DNA of 22,374 nt, taken from UBA2402 sp037139735. GTDB taxonomy: Bacteria > Planctomycetota > Phycisphaerae > Phycisphaerales > UBA1924. The notes under the pieces were generated by a model. The model did not search any database. It saw only the letters and a program-made list of their open reading frames with translations, and was not told the DNA's origin. The stretch is from NCBI GenBank assembly GCA_037139735.1, contig JBAXFU010000053.1, positions 1 to 22,374 of the forward strand, written 5' to 3'. Numbering within the stretch: position 1 is the first letter of the stretch; each line of letters begins with the position of its first letter. Shown one piece after another: positions 1-5,985 of this stretch. The position numbers and the translations under genes are program-made.

Positions 1-67
1 GAGGTTCTTGGCGAGGTTCTTGGCGAGGTTCTTGGCGAGGTTCTTGGCGAGGTTCTTGGCGAGGTTC
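1..67. repeat. 12-bp tandem repeat, five copies plus a partial sixth
   Basis: The unit GAGGTTCTTGGC is repeated perfectly at 1-12, 13-24, 25-36, 37-48 and 49-60, and 61-67 gives the first seven bases of a sixth copy. The array probably continues to the left of the window. All three forward frames are open through it (EVLG, RFLA or GSWR repeats), so the end of the upstream gene, which by conserved order should be rpmC (L29), cannot be placed. The array lies 64 nt before the rpsQ start, so it is either an intergenic minisatellite or the tail of the preceding gene. Confidence 0.9.
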
Positions 68-131
68 GGACGGCGAACGACGCGACGACACACCAACGGG
101 CCGCTCGGGGGCCCAGCAAAGGAAGCAAGCG

Positions 132-464
132 ATGGCAGCGGCAGTGAAGCAGAAGAAGGCGGTCAAGCAGGCGGGTGGCCTTTCGGGCACGCGTCAGGGC
201 GTGGTCGAGTCCGATTCCCGTCACCAGACGCGTCGCGTGGTGATCAACTACCTGACGATGCACCCCAAGTACGGCAAGTTCGTTCGTCAACGCACGATCC
301 TGCAGGTGCACGACGCCAAGAACGAGGCCCGCACGGGCGACGTGGTGGAGGTGGCTCCCTGCCGCCCCATCAGCAAGAGCAAGCGGTGGACGCTGGTTCG
401 CGTGGTCGAGCGTCGCGCCGATCAGGCGGCGGCGATCAAGAGCGTGGCGGCGTTGCAGCCCTGA
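132..464 (+). CDS. rpsQ: 30S ribosomal protein S17
   Basis: S17 is a primary 16S rRNA-binding protein of the small subunit. The 110-aa product has the family signatures in order: an N-terminal beta strand with GVVESD, the MHPKYGKFVRQRT stretch (family: HPLYGK), HDAKNEARTGDVVEV (family: HDExNxxxVGDxVxI) and RPISKSKRWTLVRVVE near the C-terminus. It is longer than the usual 80-90 aa because of a roughly 20-residue Lys/Ala-rich start and a short C-terminal tail. The ATG at 132 is preceded by AAAGGA at 119-124. The frame stays open upstream into the 12-bp repeat, but nothing there resembles S17. It is the first complete gene of the ribosomal cluster and is followed by a 130-nt spacer before rplN. 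Confidence 0.97.
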   Translation: MAAAVKQKKAVKQAGGLSGTRQGVVESDSRHQTRRVVINYLTMHPKYGKFVRQRTILQVHDAKNEARTGDVVEVAPCRPISKSKRWTLVRVVERRADQAAAIKSVAALQP

Positions 465-594
465 TCGGGCCCATGTGCGTCACGACGGCGCCTCGAGGGG
501 GTCGCGAGGGTTGGTGGTGGGGGACGAACGGATCGATCTGGACACGTCCCGAGCGGCCATGCGGCCGGCGGGCTAGAGGAAAGCAAGGTTCGGC

Positions 595-981
595 ATGCTG
601 CAGCAAGAAACCAGGTGCGAGGTGGCGGACAACTCGGGCGCGAAGATCGCGTACGTGATCCGCGTGTACGGCGGCTCGACGGGCTCGGGCCGCTTCACCC
701 GGCGGATTGCCGGCGTGGGCGATCGCGTCTTCGTGTCGATCAAGAAGGCCTTGCCCGGCGCCGACGTCAAGCCCGGCGACAAGAGCAAGGCCGTGGTGGT
801 GCGGACCACCAAGGCGACCCGTCGTTCGGACGGCAGCTACATCAAGTTCGACAGCAACGCCGTGGTCCTGATCCAGGACGACGGCAACCCCAAGGGCACC
901 CGAATCTTCGGGCCGGTGGCCCGCGAGTTGCGAGACCGCAACTACATGAAGATCGTCTCGCTGGCCTCCGAAGTCGTCTGA
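595..981 (+). CDS. rplN: 50S ribosomal protein L14
   Basis: L14 binds 23S rRNA and contacts L19 and 16S rRNA at the subunit interface. The 128-aa product opens with MLQQETRCEVADNSGAK (family MIQ-x-T-x-L-x-V-ADNSGAK) and ends with ELRDRNYMKIVSLASEVV, the classic L14 C-terminus. GTRIFGPVARELR is also typical. It is a few residues longer than the usual 122 because of a small insertion around residues 25-35 (the GGSTGSGRFTRR region). The ATG at 595 follows GAGGAAAGCAAGG at 576-588, a purine-rich ribosome-binding region. The neighbours are rpsQ upstream and rplX 129 nt downstream, the normal order with unusually wide gaps. Confidence 0.98.
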   Translation: MLQQETRCEVADNSGAKIAYVIRVYGGSTGSGRFTRRIAGVGDRVFVSIKKALPGADVKPGDKSKAVVVRTTKATRRSDGSYIKFDSNAVVLIQDDGNPKGTRIFGPVARELRDRNYMKIVSLASEVV

Positions 982-1110
982 TGAAGTCTTCGGGGGCGGG
1001 CCGTACGCGGCGAAGTGTTTCGAGTCGGGTGCGAACGTCGGTCGGAACAAGCAATCACGTCCGAGCGGGGGTCCGAAGGACCCGGTTCGGCGAGTCAGTT
1101 GGAGCAAGCA

Positions 1111-1452
1111 ATGCCTGCACACGTCAAGAAGGGCGACACCGTCTACATCCGCTCGGGCGACCACAAGGGCGCGACCGGAGAGGTGATCCGCGTGATCACC
1201 AAGTCGCAGAGCGTGGTGATCAAGGGGGTCAACCTCCGCACCAAGCACATGCGTCCCAGCCAGCGGAACCCGCAGGGCGGCGTGGTCACGATCGAGGCGC
1301 CGATCCACATGAGCAAGGTGAGCCCGGTCGTGGACGGCAAGCCGGTTCGGGTTGGTTTCCGTGTCAAGACCGACGGCTCGAAGGTTCGCGTGGCCCGCAA
1401 GGGCGGCAAGGACCTCTCGGAGTTGAGCGTGGTGCACGGTCCCCGCAAGTGA
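1111..1452 (+). CDS. rplX: 50S ribosomal protein L24
   Basis: L24 is an assembly-initiator protein that binds the 5' domain of 23S rRNA. The 113-aa product carries the KOW motif at its N-terminus (KKGDTVYIRSGDHKGATGEV, about residues 5-24), followed by the L24 core VVIKGVNLRTKHMRPS and GGVVTIEAPIHMSKV. I chose the ATG at 1111 because GGAG at 1101-1104 sits 6 nt upstream and because family homology begins at this methionine. The frame extends upstream to an ATG at 1015, but those 32 residues do not resemble L24. The upstream spacer contains a small hairpin at 1069-1083 (GGGTCC, loop GAA, GGACCC). Confidence 0.97.
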   Translation: MPAHVKKGDTVYIRSGDHKGATGEVIRVITKSQSVVIKGVNLRTKHMRPSQRNPQGGVVTIEAPIHMSKVSPVVDGKPVRVGFRVKTDGSKVRVARKGGKDLSELSVVHGPRK

Positions 1453-1574
1453 GCGTGGGGGTGGTGGCGGGGGACGTGAAGGTTCAGTCTGTGTCGCCGG
1501 CGAGGTCCGGCGGCGAGGGCAAGCAGTCGACGTCCGGGGGATGGGTCCCCGGCGAGAAGAAACGAGTGTGAGCG

Positions 1575-2261
1575 ATGTCGAAGGAAGACTCCAAGAGGAA
1601 GCCGGCCAAGTCCGACAAGGCCCCCAAGTCCTCGGGCGGCAAGAAGAGCGCCGAGGCCGAGGCCATCGAGGCCGCCGCGAGCCAGCCCGCGAAGACGCCC
1701 CCGCGCCTCAAGACGATGTACGAGGAGCAGGTGCGGGCCAAGGTGGCCGAGGCCTTCGGCATCAAGAACCCCATGAACATGCCGCGGCTCGAGAAGATCG
1801 TGCTGAACGTGAACATGGGCCGCCACATCGAGGGCACGAAGATCCCGCCGCACGTGAAGTCGACGGTGCTCGACACGCTCACGAAGGTGACGGGCCAGAA
1901 GCCCGTGATCCTCAAGGCGAAGAAGAGCGTGTCGAACTTCAAGGTCCGCGAGGGTCTGGAGACGGCGGCGATGGTCACGATCCGTCGCGAGCGGATGTGG
2001 CACTTCCTCGATCGCCTGATCAACCTGGCGACGCCCCGAATCAAGGACTTCCGCGGCCTTGGCGACAAGGCCTTCGACAAGCAGGGCAACTACGCCATGG
2101 GCCTGACGGAACAGGGCGTCTTCCCCGAGATCAACATGGTGGACGCCCCGTTCACCCACGGCATGAACATCAACATGTGCTTCCGGAACAGTTCCCCCAA
2201 GCTCAGCCGCTTCGTGCTGGCCGAACTCGGGCTGCCCTTCGCGAAGCCGGACCAGAAGTAA
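1575..2261 (+). CDS. rplE: 50S ribosomal protein L5 with N-terminal extension
   Basis: L5 sits in the central protuberance and binds 5S rRNA. Residues 43-228 match the family: PRLKTMYEEQV, MNMPRLEKIVLNVNMG, GQKPVILKAKKSVSNFKVREG, MWHFLDRLINLATPRIKDFRG and a C-terminal GLPFAK. The core is preceded by about 42 residues rich in Lys, Ala, Ser and Glu that ordinary L5 proteins (about 180 aa) lack; the total is 228 aa. The ATG at 1575 was kept because the tail has the codon bias of the rest of the gene. The only later in-frame ATG (residue 48, MYEEQV) would cut into the conserved start of L5. The spacer upstream is 122 nt, and rpsN follows 60 nt later. Confidence 0.96.
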   Translation: MSKEDSKRKPAKSDKAPKSSGGKKSAEAEAIEAAASQPAKTPPRLKTMYEEQVRAKVAEAFGIKNPMNMPRLEKIVLNVNMGRHIEGTKIPPHVKSTVLDTLTKVTGQKPVILKAKKSVSNFKVREGLETAAMVTIRRERMWHFLDRLINLATPRIKDFRGLGDKAFDKQGNYAMGLTEQGVFPEINMVDAPFTHGMNINMCFRNSSPKLSRFVLAELGLPFAKPDQK

Positions 2262-2321
2262 GAGATTCGCACGCAACCCGACGAGGGCAGGTCGAACGGA
2301 CGACCGCTCGGAGAAAACACG

Positions 2322-2507
2322 ATGGCCACCAAAGCCCAGTTCGCCAAGAGCAACCGCAAGCCCAAGTTCAGCACCCGCACGGTGCGCCGGTGTCAACTGA
2401 CCGGCCGAGCCCGAGGCGTCTACCGGAAGTTCCGGATCAGCCGCATCATGCTCCGCAAGCTGGCGCTGGAAGGGAAGATCCCCGGCATGCGCAAGGCGAG
2501 CTGGTGA
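2322..2507 (+). CDS. rpsN: 30S ribosomal protein S14, short form lacking the zinc ligands
   Basis: S14 binds 16S rRNA in the head of the small subunit. The 61-aa product has the length and C-terminus (LALEGKIPGMRKASW) of the short, zinc-type S14. In that type four cysteines at positions 24, 27, 40 and 43 hold a zinc ion. Here the residues at those positions are C24, T27, S40 and M43, so only one ligand remains and no zinc site is possible. The order rplE-rpsN-rpsH is the normal one, and the gene is intact. This is therefore a C-minus version of the short protein rather than the usual longer (about 89-101 aa) C-minus S14. The spacer downstream contains a 17-bp tandem repeat. Confidence 0.95.
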   Translation: MATKAQFAKSNRKPKFSTRTVRRCQLTGRARGVYRKFRISRIMLRKLALEGKIPGMRKASW

Positions 2508-2568
2508 TCGGCCCTTCCTCCCACCGCGGCATATGGACGCGGCGGAAGGCGAAAGCCGGCGGTTGCAT

Positions 2569-2636
2569 CTGTTGGTTGAAGGAAGCTGTTGGTTGAAGGA
2601 AGCTGTTGGTTGAAGGTAGCTGTTGGTTGAAGGTAG
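2569..2636. repeat. 17-bp tandem repeat, four copies, in the rpsN-rpsH spacer
   Basis: The unit CTGTTGGTTGAAGGAAG occurs at 2569-2585 and 2586-2602. It recurs with one change (GGTAG instead of GGAAG) at 2603-2619 and 2620-2636. The array lies in the 246-nt spacer between rpsN and rpsH, the longest gap in the ribosomal cluster, and ends 117 nt before the rpsH start. It has no convincing coding role on either strand. Each copy contains GAAGG, a weak Shine-Dalgarno-like string, but no start codon follows at a usable distance. Confidence 0.93.
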
Positions 2637-2753
2637 TTTGATCCGTCGGGGTCGAAGGGCCGCGGCGAACGCAGGATTCAGGCACACGCAGTCGGCACGT
2701 CGGGCATGCGACCTTTGCGGGTCCGACGGGCAGAGGAATCGAACGAGGTACCC

Positions 2754-3152
2754 ATGGCAATCGGTGATCCCATCTCGGACATGCTCACTCGGATGCGCAA
2801 CGCCCTGCGCAACAGGGCCAAGACGGTCATCTGCCGCAACAGCAAGGTGGTTCGCGGCGTGGCCTCGGTGCTGCGTGACGAGGGCTACATCGACGGCTTC
2901 GACCTGGTCGAGGACGGCCGCAGCGGCATGCTGAACATCCGCATGAAGTACAGCAACACCGGCGAGCCGGCCCTGCACCGCCTGACCCGCGAGAGCAAGC
3001 CCGGTCGCCGCGTCTACCGCGGCTGCGACGAACTGCCCCGCCCTCTCCAGGGTCTGGGCATCGCGATCGTGAGCACCCCCAAGGGCGTGCTCTCGGACCG
3101 CAAGGCCCGCGAGGAGCGAGTCGGCGGCGAACTGCTGTGCACGATCGAGTGA
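2754..3152 (+). CDS. rpsH: 30S ribosomal protein S8
   Basis: S8 binds the central domain of 16S rRNA and, in E. coli, represses translation of the spc operon. The 132-aa product starts with MAIGDPISDMLTRMRNA (family: M-x-x-DPIADMLTRIRNA). It continues with VLRDEGYIDGF and ends with LQGLGIAIVSTPKGVLSDRKAREERVGGELLCTIE, all standard S8 signatures, at the standard length. I chose the ATG at 2754 because GAGG at 2745-2748 precedes it and homology begins there. The frame continues upstream to 2706, but those residues are not S8-like. Whether S8 autoregulates this operon cannot be judged from the sequence. Confidence 0.97.
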   Translation: MAIGDPISDMLTRMRNALRNRAKTVICRNSKVVRGVASVLRDEGYIDGFDLVEDGRSGMLNIRMKYSNTGEPALHRLTRESKPGRRVYRGCDELPRPLQGLGIAIVSTPKGVLSDRKAREERVGGELLCTIE

Positions 3153-3289
3153 GCCCGAAGGGTTCGTCGGCGGCAGTTCGTCTGGACGTAGATGCATCGG
3201 TTGGAGTCGGACAACGAGTGTGATCGCGGAAGCCCCGCCGCTGGAAGGGTCCGGCACCGGGCGAGCCGCACGCGAAGGAGCAGTGAAGC

Positions 3290-3844
3290 ATGTCTCGAAT
3301 CGGCAAGAAGTCTGTGGCGGTCCCGGCGGGCGTGAAGGTGGCCGTGAAGGACGGCGCCGTGAACGTCGAGGGGCCCAAGGGCAAGCTGAGCATCCACGTG
3401 CCGGCGGCCGTGACCGTTCAGGTCGATGACGCGGCCAAGGCCGTGAATGTCGGTCTGGCCGATGGCTTCACCGCGCAGGACAAGCAGGCCAACGCGCACT
3501 GGGGCAGCACCCGGGCGCACATCAAGAACATGATCCAAGGCGTTCACGCCGGCTACGAGAAGCGTCTCGAGGTCGTGGGCGTCGGCTGGACGGCCGCGTT
3601 GGCGGGCAAGGAACTGAAGATGACGCTCGGCTTCGCCAACGCGATCGTCATGTCGGTGCCCGCGGGCCTGACCGTGAAGGTGGACAAGCAGTTCGTCAGC
3701 GTCAGCGGCCCGGACAAGCAGCAGGTCGGGCAGTTCGCGTCGGCGATGCGTTCGCACCGCAAGCCCGAGCCGTACAACGGCAAGGGAATCAAGTACGTCG
3801 AAGAGGTCGTTCGTCGCAAGCAGGGCAAGCAGTTCGGCGCCTGA
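3290..3844 (+). CDS. rplF: 50S ribosomal protein L6
   Basis: L6 binds 23S rRNA near the sarcin-ricin loop and the GTPase centre. The 184-aa product starts with MSRIGKKSVAVPAGV (family: MSRIGKxPIxIPxGV). It has the duplicated L6 fold, with the VEGPKGKLS strand in the first half and SGPDKQQVGQFASAMRSHRKPEPYNGKGIKY in the second. The latter contains the family signature PEPYKGKGIRY in slightly altered form. The start at 3290 follows AAGGAG at 3275-3280 with 9 nt spacing, a strong ribosome-binding site. The length is close to the usual 178 aa. The next gene, rplR, begins 83 nt after the stop. Confidence 0.98.
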   Translation: MSRIGKKSVAVPAGVKVAVKDGAVNVEGPKGKLSIHVPAAVTVQVDDAAKAVNVGLADGFTAQDKQANAHWGSTRAHIKNMIQGVHAGYEKRLEVVGVGWTAALAGKELKMTLGFANAIVMSVPAGLTVKVDKQFVSVSGPDKQQVGQFASAMRSHRKPEPYNGKGIKYVEEVVRRKQGKQFGA

Positions 3845-3927
3845 TGACGGCGATGCGTTCCGGGCATTCCGGCAGGGGGCCGGTCCGGCACGTTGGACCC
3901 CCGAGCAAGCACAGCAAGGACACAGTC

Positions 3928-4290
3928 ATGGACAGGAACTCACTCAAGACGCTTCGCCGCTCCCGTCGCCGCATCGGCATCCGCAAGCGGGTCATCGGCA
4001 CCGCCGCCAAGCCGCGGCTGGCCGTCTACAAGTCGCTCAACCACATGTACGCCCAGCTCATCAACGATCTGGACGGCGTGACCGTCGCCGCGGCGGCGAC
4101 CAACTCGAAGGAGCTCAAGCTCGACAAGACGGGCAACAGCGACGCCGCCGGCAAGGTGGGGGAGCTGCTTGCCCGCCTCGCGACCGCCAAGGGAGTCAGC
4201 GAAGTCGCCTTCGATCGAGGCGGCTTCAAGTTCCACGGCCGCGTCAAGGCGCTCGCCGAGGGTGCTCGCAAGGGCGGCCTGAAGTTCTGA
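3928..4290 (+). CDS. rplR: 50S ribosomal protein L18
   Basis: L18 binds 5S rRNA and helps attach it to the large subunit. The 120-aa product has the basic N-terminus RRSRRRIGIRKRVIGTAAKPRLAVYKS (family: RRxRVRxKIxGTxxRPRLSVFRS), then NHMYAQLINDLDGVTVAAA and a C-terminal VAFDRGGFKFHGRVKALAEGAR (family: FDRGGxxYHGRVKALADAAR). The ATG at 3928 was chosen because AAGGA at 3916-3920 precedes it and homology starts near it. The frame is open back to 3844, where an upstream ATG overlaps the rplF stop, but those 28 residues look like translated spacer. The length is normal for the family. Confidence 0.97.
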   Translation: MDRNSLKTLRRSRRRIGIRKRVIGTAAKPRLAVYKSLNHMYAQLINDLDGVTVAAAATNSKELKLDKTGNSDAAGKVGELLARLATAKGVSEVAFDRGGFKFHGRVKALAEGARKGGLKF

Positions 4291-4345
4291 GTTCCTCCCG
4301 CTCCACCCACCCGTTTCCAGCCAACCAACGCCACTGATCGCGAGA

Positions 4346-5095
4346 ATGACCATGAAGCCCGAGATCTTCGACGAGTCCAGCCACATCGAATCGTCCAACA
4401 TCGGCGTCGACCGCACGTCGTCGACCGTGAAGGGCGGTCGCCGCTTCGCCTTCGGCGCCCTGGTGGTCGTCGGCGACCGTCGCGGCAGGGTCGGCTTCGG
4501 TTACGGCAAGTCCAACGAAGTCCCCGCGGCCATCGAAAAGGCCGAGAAGTACGCCAAGAAGGCGATGATCAGCATCCCGCTCGTGGGCAGCACCATCCCC
4601 CACGAGGTCGAGGGCACCTTTTCCGCCAGCAAGGTCCGCCTCATCCCCGCCGCCCCCGGCACGGGCGTCGTCGCCGGCGGCACCGTCCGCACCATCCTTG
4701 AGAAGGCCGGCGTCACCGACTGCCTCACCAAGTGCTTCGGGTCGACCAACAAGCGCAACATCGTCAAGGCCGTCTTCGACGGACTTGAGCAGCTGCGGCT
4801 GGCGACCTCCGTCGCCACCCTCCGCGGCCAGCACCTCGGCACGACCTCCATCGAGGCCAAGATCGAACGCGGCAAGCGGTTCATGCCCGCCACCAGCGGC
4901 AAGGACAAGGCCCGCGGCCCCGTCAACACCGTCGACGACGGTCGCGGCAAGGGTCGCGGTCGCGGTGGCCCCGGCGGCGGTCGCGGTCGCGGTGGTCCCG
5001 GCCGCGGCGACGATCGTGGCTCCGCCCCCTCTCAGGCCCCCGCCCAGGCCGCAGCCCCCGCGGGCGACGCCGGCGGCGAAGCCCCCAAGGCCTGA
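4346..5095 (+). CDS. rpsE: 30S ribosomal protein S5 with an RGG-type C-terminal tail
   Basis: S5 lies at the mRNA entry channel and takes part in decoding fidelity. Residues about 15-185 are a normal S5. They include a double-stranded-RNA-binding-like fold with GRRFAFGALVVVGDRRGRVGFGYGKSNEVPAAIEKA (about 31-67) and a second domain containing GTGVVAGGTVRTILEKAGVTD and GSTNKRNIVKAVFDGL. Family members are usually 160-175 aa. This one is 249 aa because of a tail: residues 199-225 are a run of GRG, RGG and GPG motifs, followed by an Ala/Pro/Gln-rich end. The ATG at 4346 and a second ATG at 4352 are both possible starts. The gene that often follows, rpmD (L30), is absent; rplO comes next. Confidence 0.96.
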   Translation: MTMKPEIFDESSHIESSNIGVDRTSSTVKGGRRFAFGALVVVGDRRGRVGFGYGKSNEVPAAIEKAEKYAKKAMISIPLVGSTIPHEVEGTFSASKVRLIPAAPGTGVVAGGTVRTILEKAGVTDCLTKCFGSTNKRNIVKAVFDGLEQLRLATSVATLRGQHLGTTSIEAKIERGKRFMPATSGKDKARGPVNTVDDGRGKGRGRGGPGGGRGRGGPGRGDDRGSAPSQAPAQAAAPAGDAGGEAPKA

Positions 5096-5187
5096 GTCGG
5101 CCCAGACCGGCAGTTTCCGTCTTCCACCGTCACCTCCGGCTCCCGCGAACGCGGCAGGCCGAATCAAGCAGTTTGGAGCAACCAGCC

Positions 5188-5793
5188 ATGATGATCCACG
5201 ACATCACCGCCCTCGCCGGCCGTTCGAAGAAGCGCAAGCGCGTCGGTCGCGGTGAGGGATCGGGCCACGGCAAGCAGTCGGGCCGCGGCCAGAAGGGTGC
5301 GAGCAGCCGCTCGGGCCACGCCAGCAAGCGGTCCTTCGAGGGCGGTCAGATGCCCTACTTCCGGCGCCTCCCCAAGTTCGGCTTCACCAACGCCACGTTC
5401 AAGGTCCAGTTCTGGACCGTCAACGTCGGCGACATCATCGGCCACCCCTCCTTCAAGGGCGGGGGCGAGATCACCCGCGAGGCGCTCATCAAGGTCGGCC
5501 TGGTCCGTGACGACAGCCGCGACCTCAAGATCCTCGGCTCGCTGGGCAAGGGCCAGACCGGCGTCAAGGGCAAGTTCAACGTCACCGCGGCCCGTGTCAC
5601 CGCGCCGGCCCGCAAGATGTTCGAGGAGGCCGGCGGCAAGGTCAACGAGACGGGCACCCGTCGCGACAAGAATCGCGGCGTCGATCCCAACGTTCCCGAG
5701 ACCAAGCTCAAGCCCAAGAACCTCACCAAGAAGCTCACCCGCTCCACGGCCGGCAAGAAGGCCAAGCCCGCCGCGGCCGCCGACGCCGAGTGA
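5188..5793 (+). CDS. rplO: 50S ribosomal protein L15 with lysine-rich C-terminal tail
   Basis: L15 is a late-assembly protein contacting many 23S rRNA domains. The N-terminal part is the typical basic, glycine-rich region (GRSKKRKRVGRGEGSGHGK, SGRGQKGASSRSGH), followed by FEGGQMPYFRRLPKFGF (family: FEGGQxPLxRRLPKRGF) and the core LKILGSLGKGQTGVKGKFNVTAARVTAPARKMFEEAGG. About 45 extra residues follow the core (about 155-201), Lys/Thr/Pro- then Ala-rich, giving 201 aa against the usual 145-150. I chose the ATG at 5188 (GGAG at 5175-5178). A TTG at 5173 lies on top of that ribosome-binding site and is unlikely. The ATG at 5191 is an alternative. Confidence 0.96.
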   Translation: MMIHDITALAGRSKKRKRVGRGEGSGHGKQSGRGQKGASSRSGHASKRSFEGGQMPYFRRLPKFGFTNATFKVQFWTVNVGDIIGHPSFKGGGEITREALIKVGLVRDDSRDLKILGSLGKGQTGVKGKFNVTAARVTAPARKMFEEAGGKVNETGTRRDKNRGVDPNVPETKLKPKNLTKKLTRSTAGKKAKPAAAADAE

Positions 5794-5819
5794 GTTCCCC
5801 GGCTACCCTTGCTCCGCAC

Positions 5820-5941
5820 TGTGGCGCGGCGTGCGGGGTGGGCTCCTTCGCCGGAGTCCGGCGGGCCTCAAGCCCGCTCCCAAGCGTGATTCCTCACGAG
5901 AGGGAAGGCCCGGCCTTTCCTCTTTTCATTGTGGCGCGGCG
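5820..5941. repeat. Direct repeat bracketing a hairpin-rich spacer segment
   Basis: The 12-mer TGTGGCGCGGCG occurs at 5820-5831 and again at 5930-5941. Between the copies are three potential hairpins: CGCCGG/CCGGCG at 5849-5863, GCGGGC/GCCCGC at 5861-5877 (the two share three bases and exclude each other), and the terminator-like stem at 5898-5924. The arrangement could be a small dispersed repeat element inserted between rplO and secY. One window cannot show whether it recurs in the genome. Confidence 0.45.
5898..5927 (+). terminator. Intrinsic-terminator-like hairpin between rplO and secY
   Basis: An 11-bp stem pairs 5898-5908 (GAGAGGGAAGG) with 5914-5924 (CCTTTCCTCTT), with two G-U pairs and a 5-nt loop CCCGG. 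The run TCTTTTC at 5921-5927 overlaps and follows the 3' arm. This resembles a Rho-independent terminator, though the T-run is short. It lies in the 192-nt rplO-secY gap and could attenuate transcription into secY-map, or simply be part of a repeat element. Confidence 0.5.
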
Positions 5942-5985
5942 AGGGACGCTTCACGTCTCCCCGCTCGCCGGAAGGTCGAGGCGGC

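Noticed and set aside
1..147. Reading the first repeat as the C-terminus of L29
   Set aside because: One forward frame would end at 147, overlapping rpsQ, but the EVLG repeat does not resemble L29 and the other two frames are equally open.
1..2636. The 12-bp and 17-bp arrays as CRISPR
   Set aside because: Units are contiguous with no spacers and far too short; no cas gene is present.
1143..3257. Minus-strand frame of 704 codons opposite rplX-rpsH
   Set aside because: Antisense to four clear ribosomal genes; an effect of few stop codons in high-GC DNA.
5096..5187. Hidden rpmD (L30) between rpsE and rplO
   Set aside because: The gap is only 92 nt, too short for the roughly 60-aa L30, and no L30-like sequence is present.
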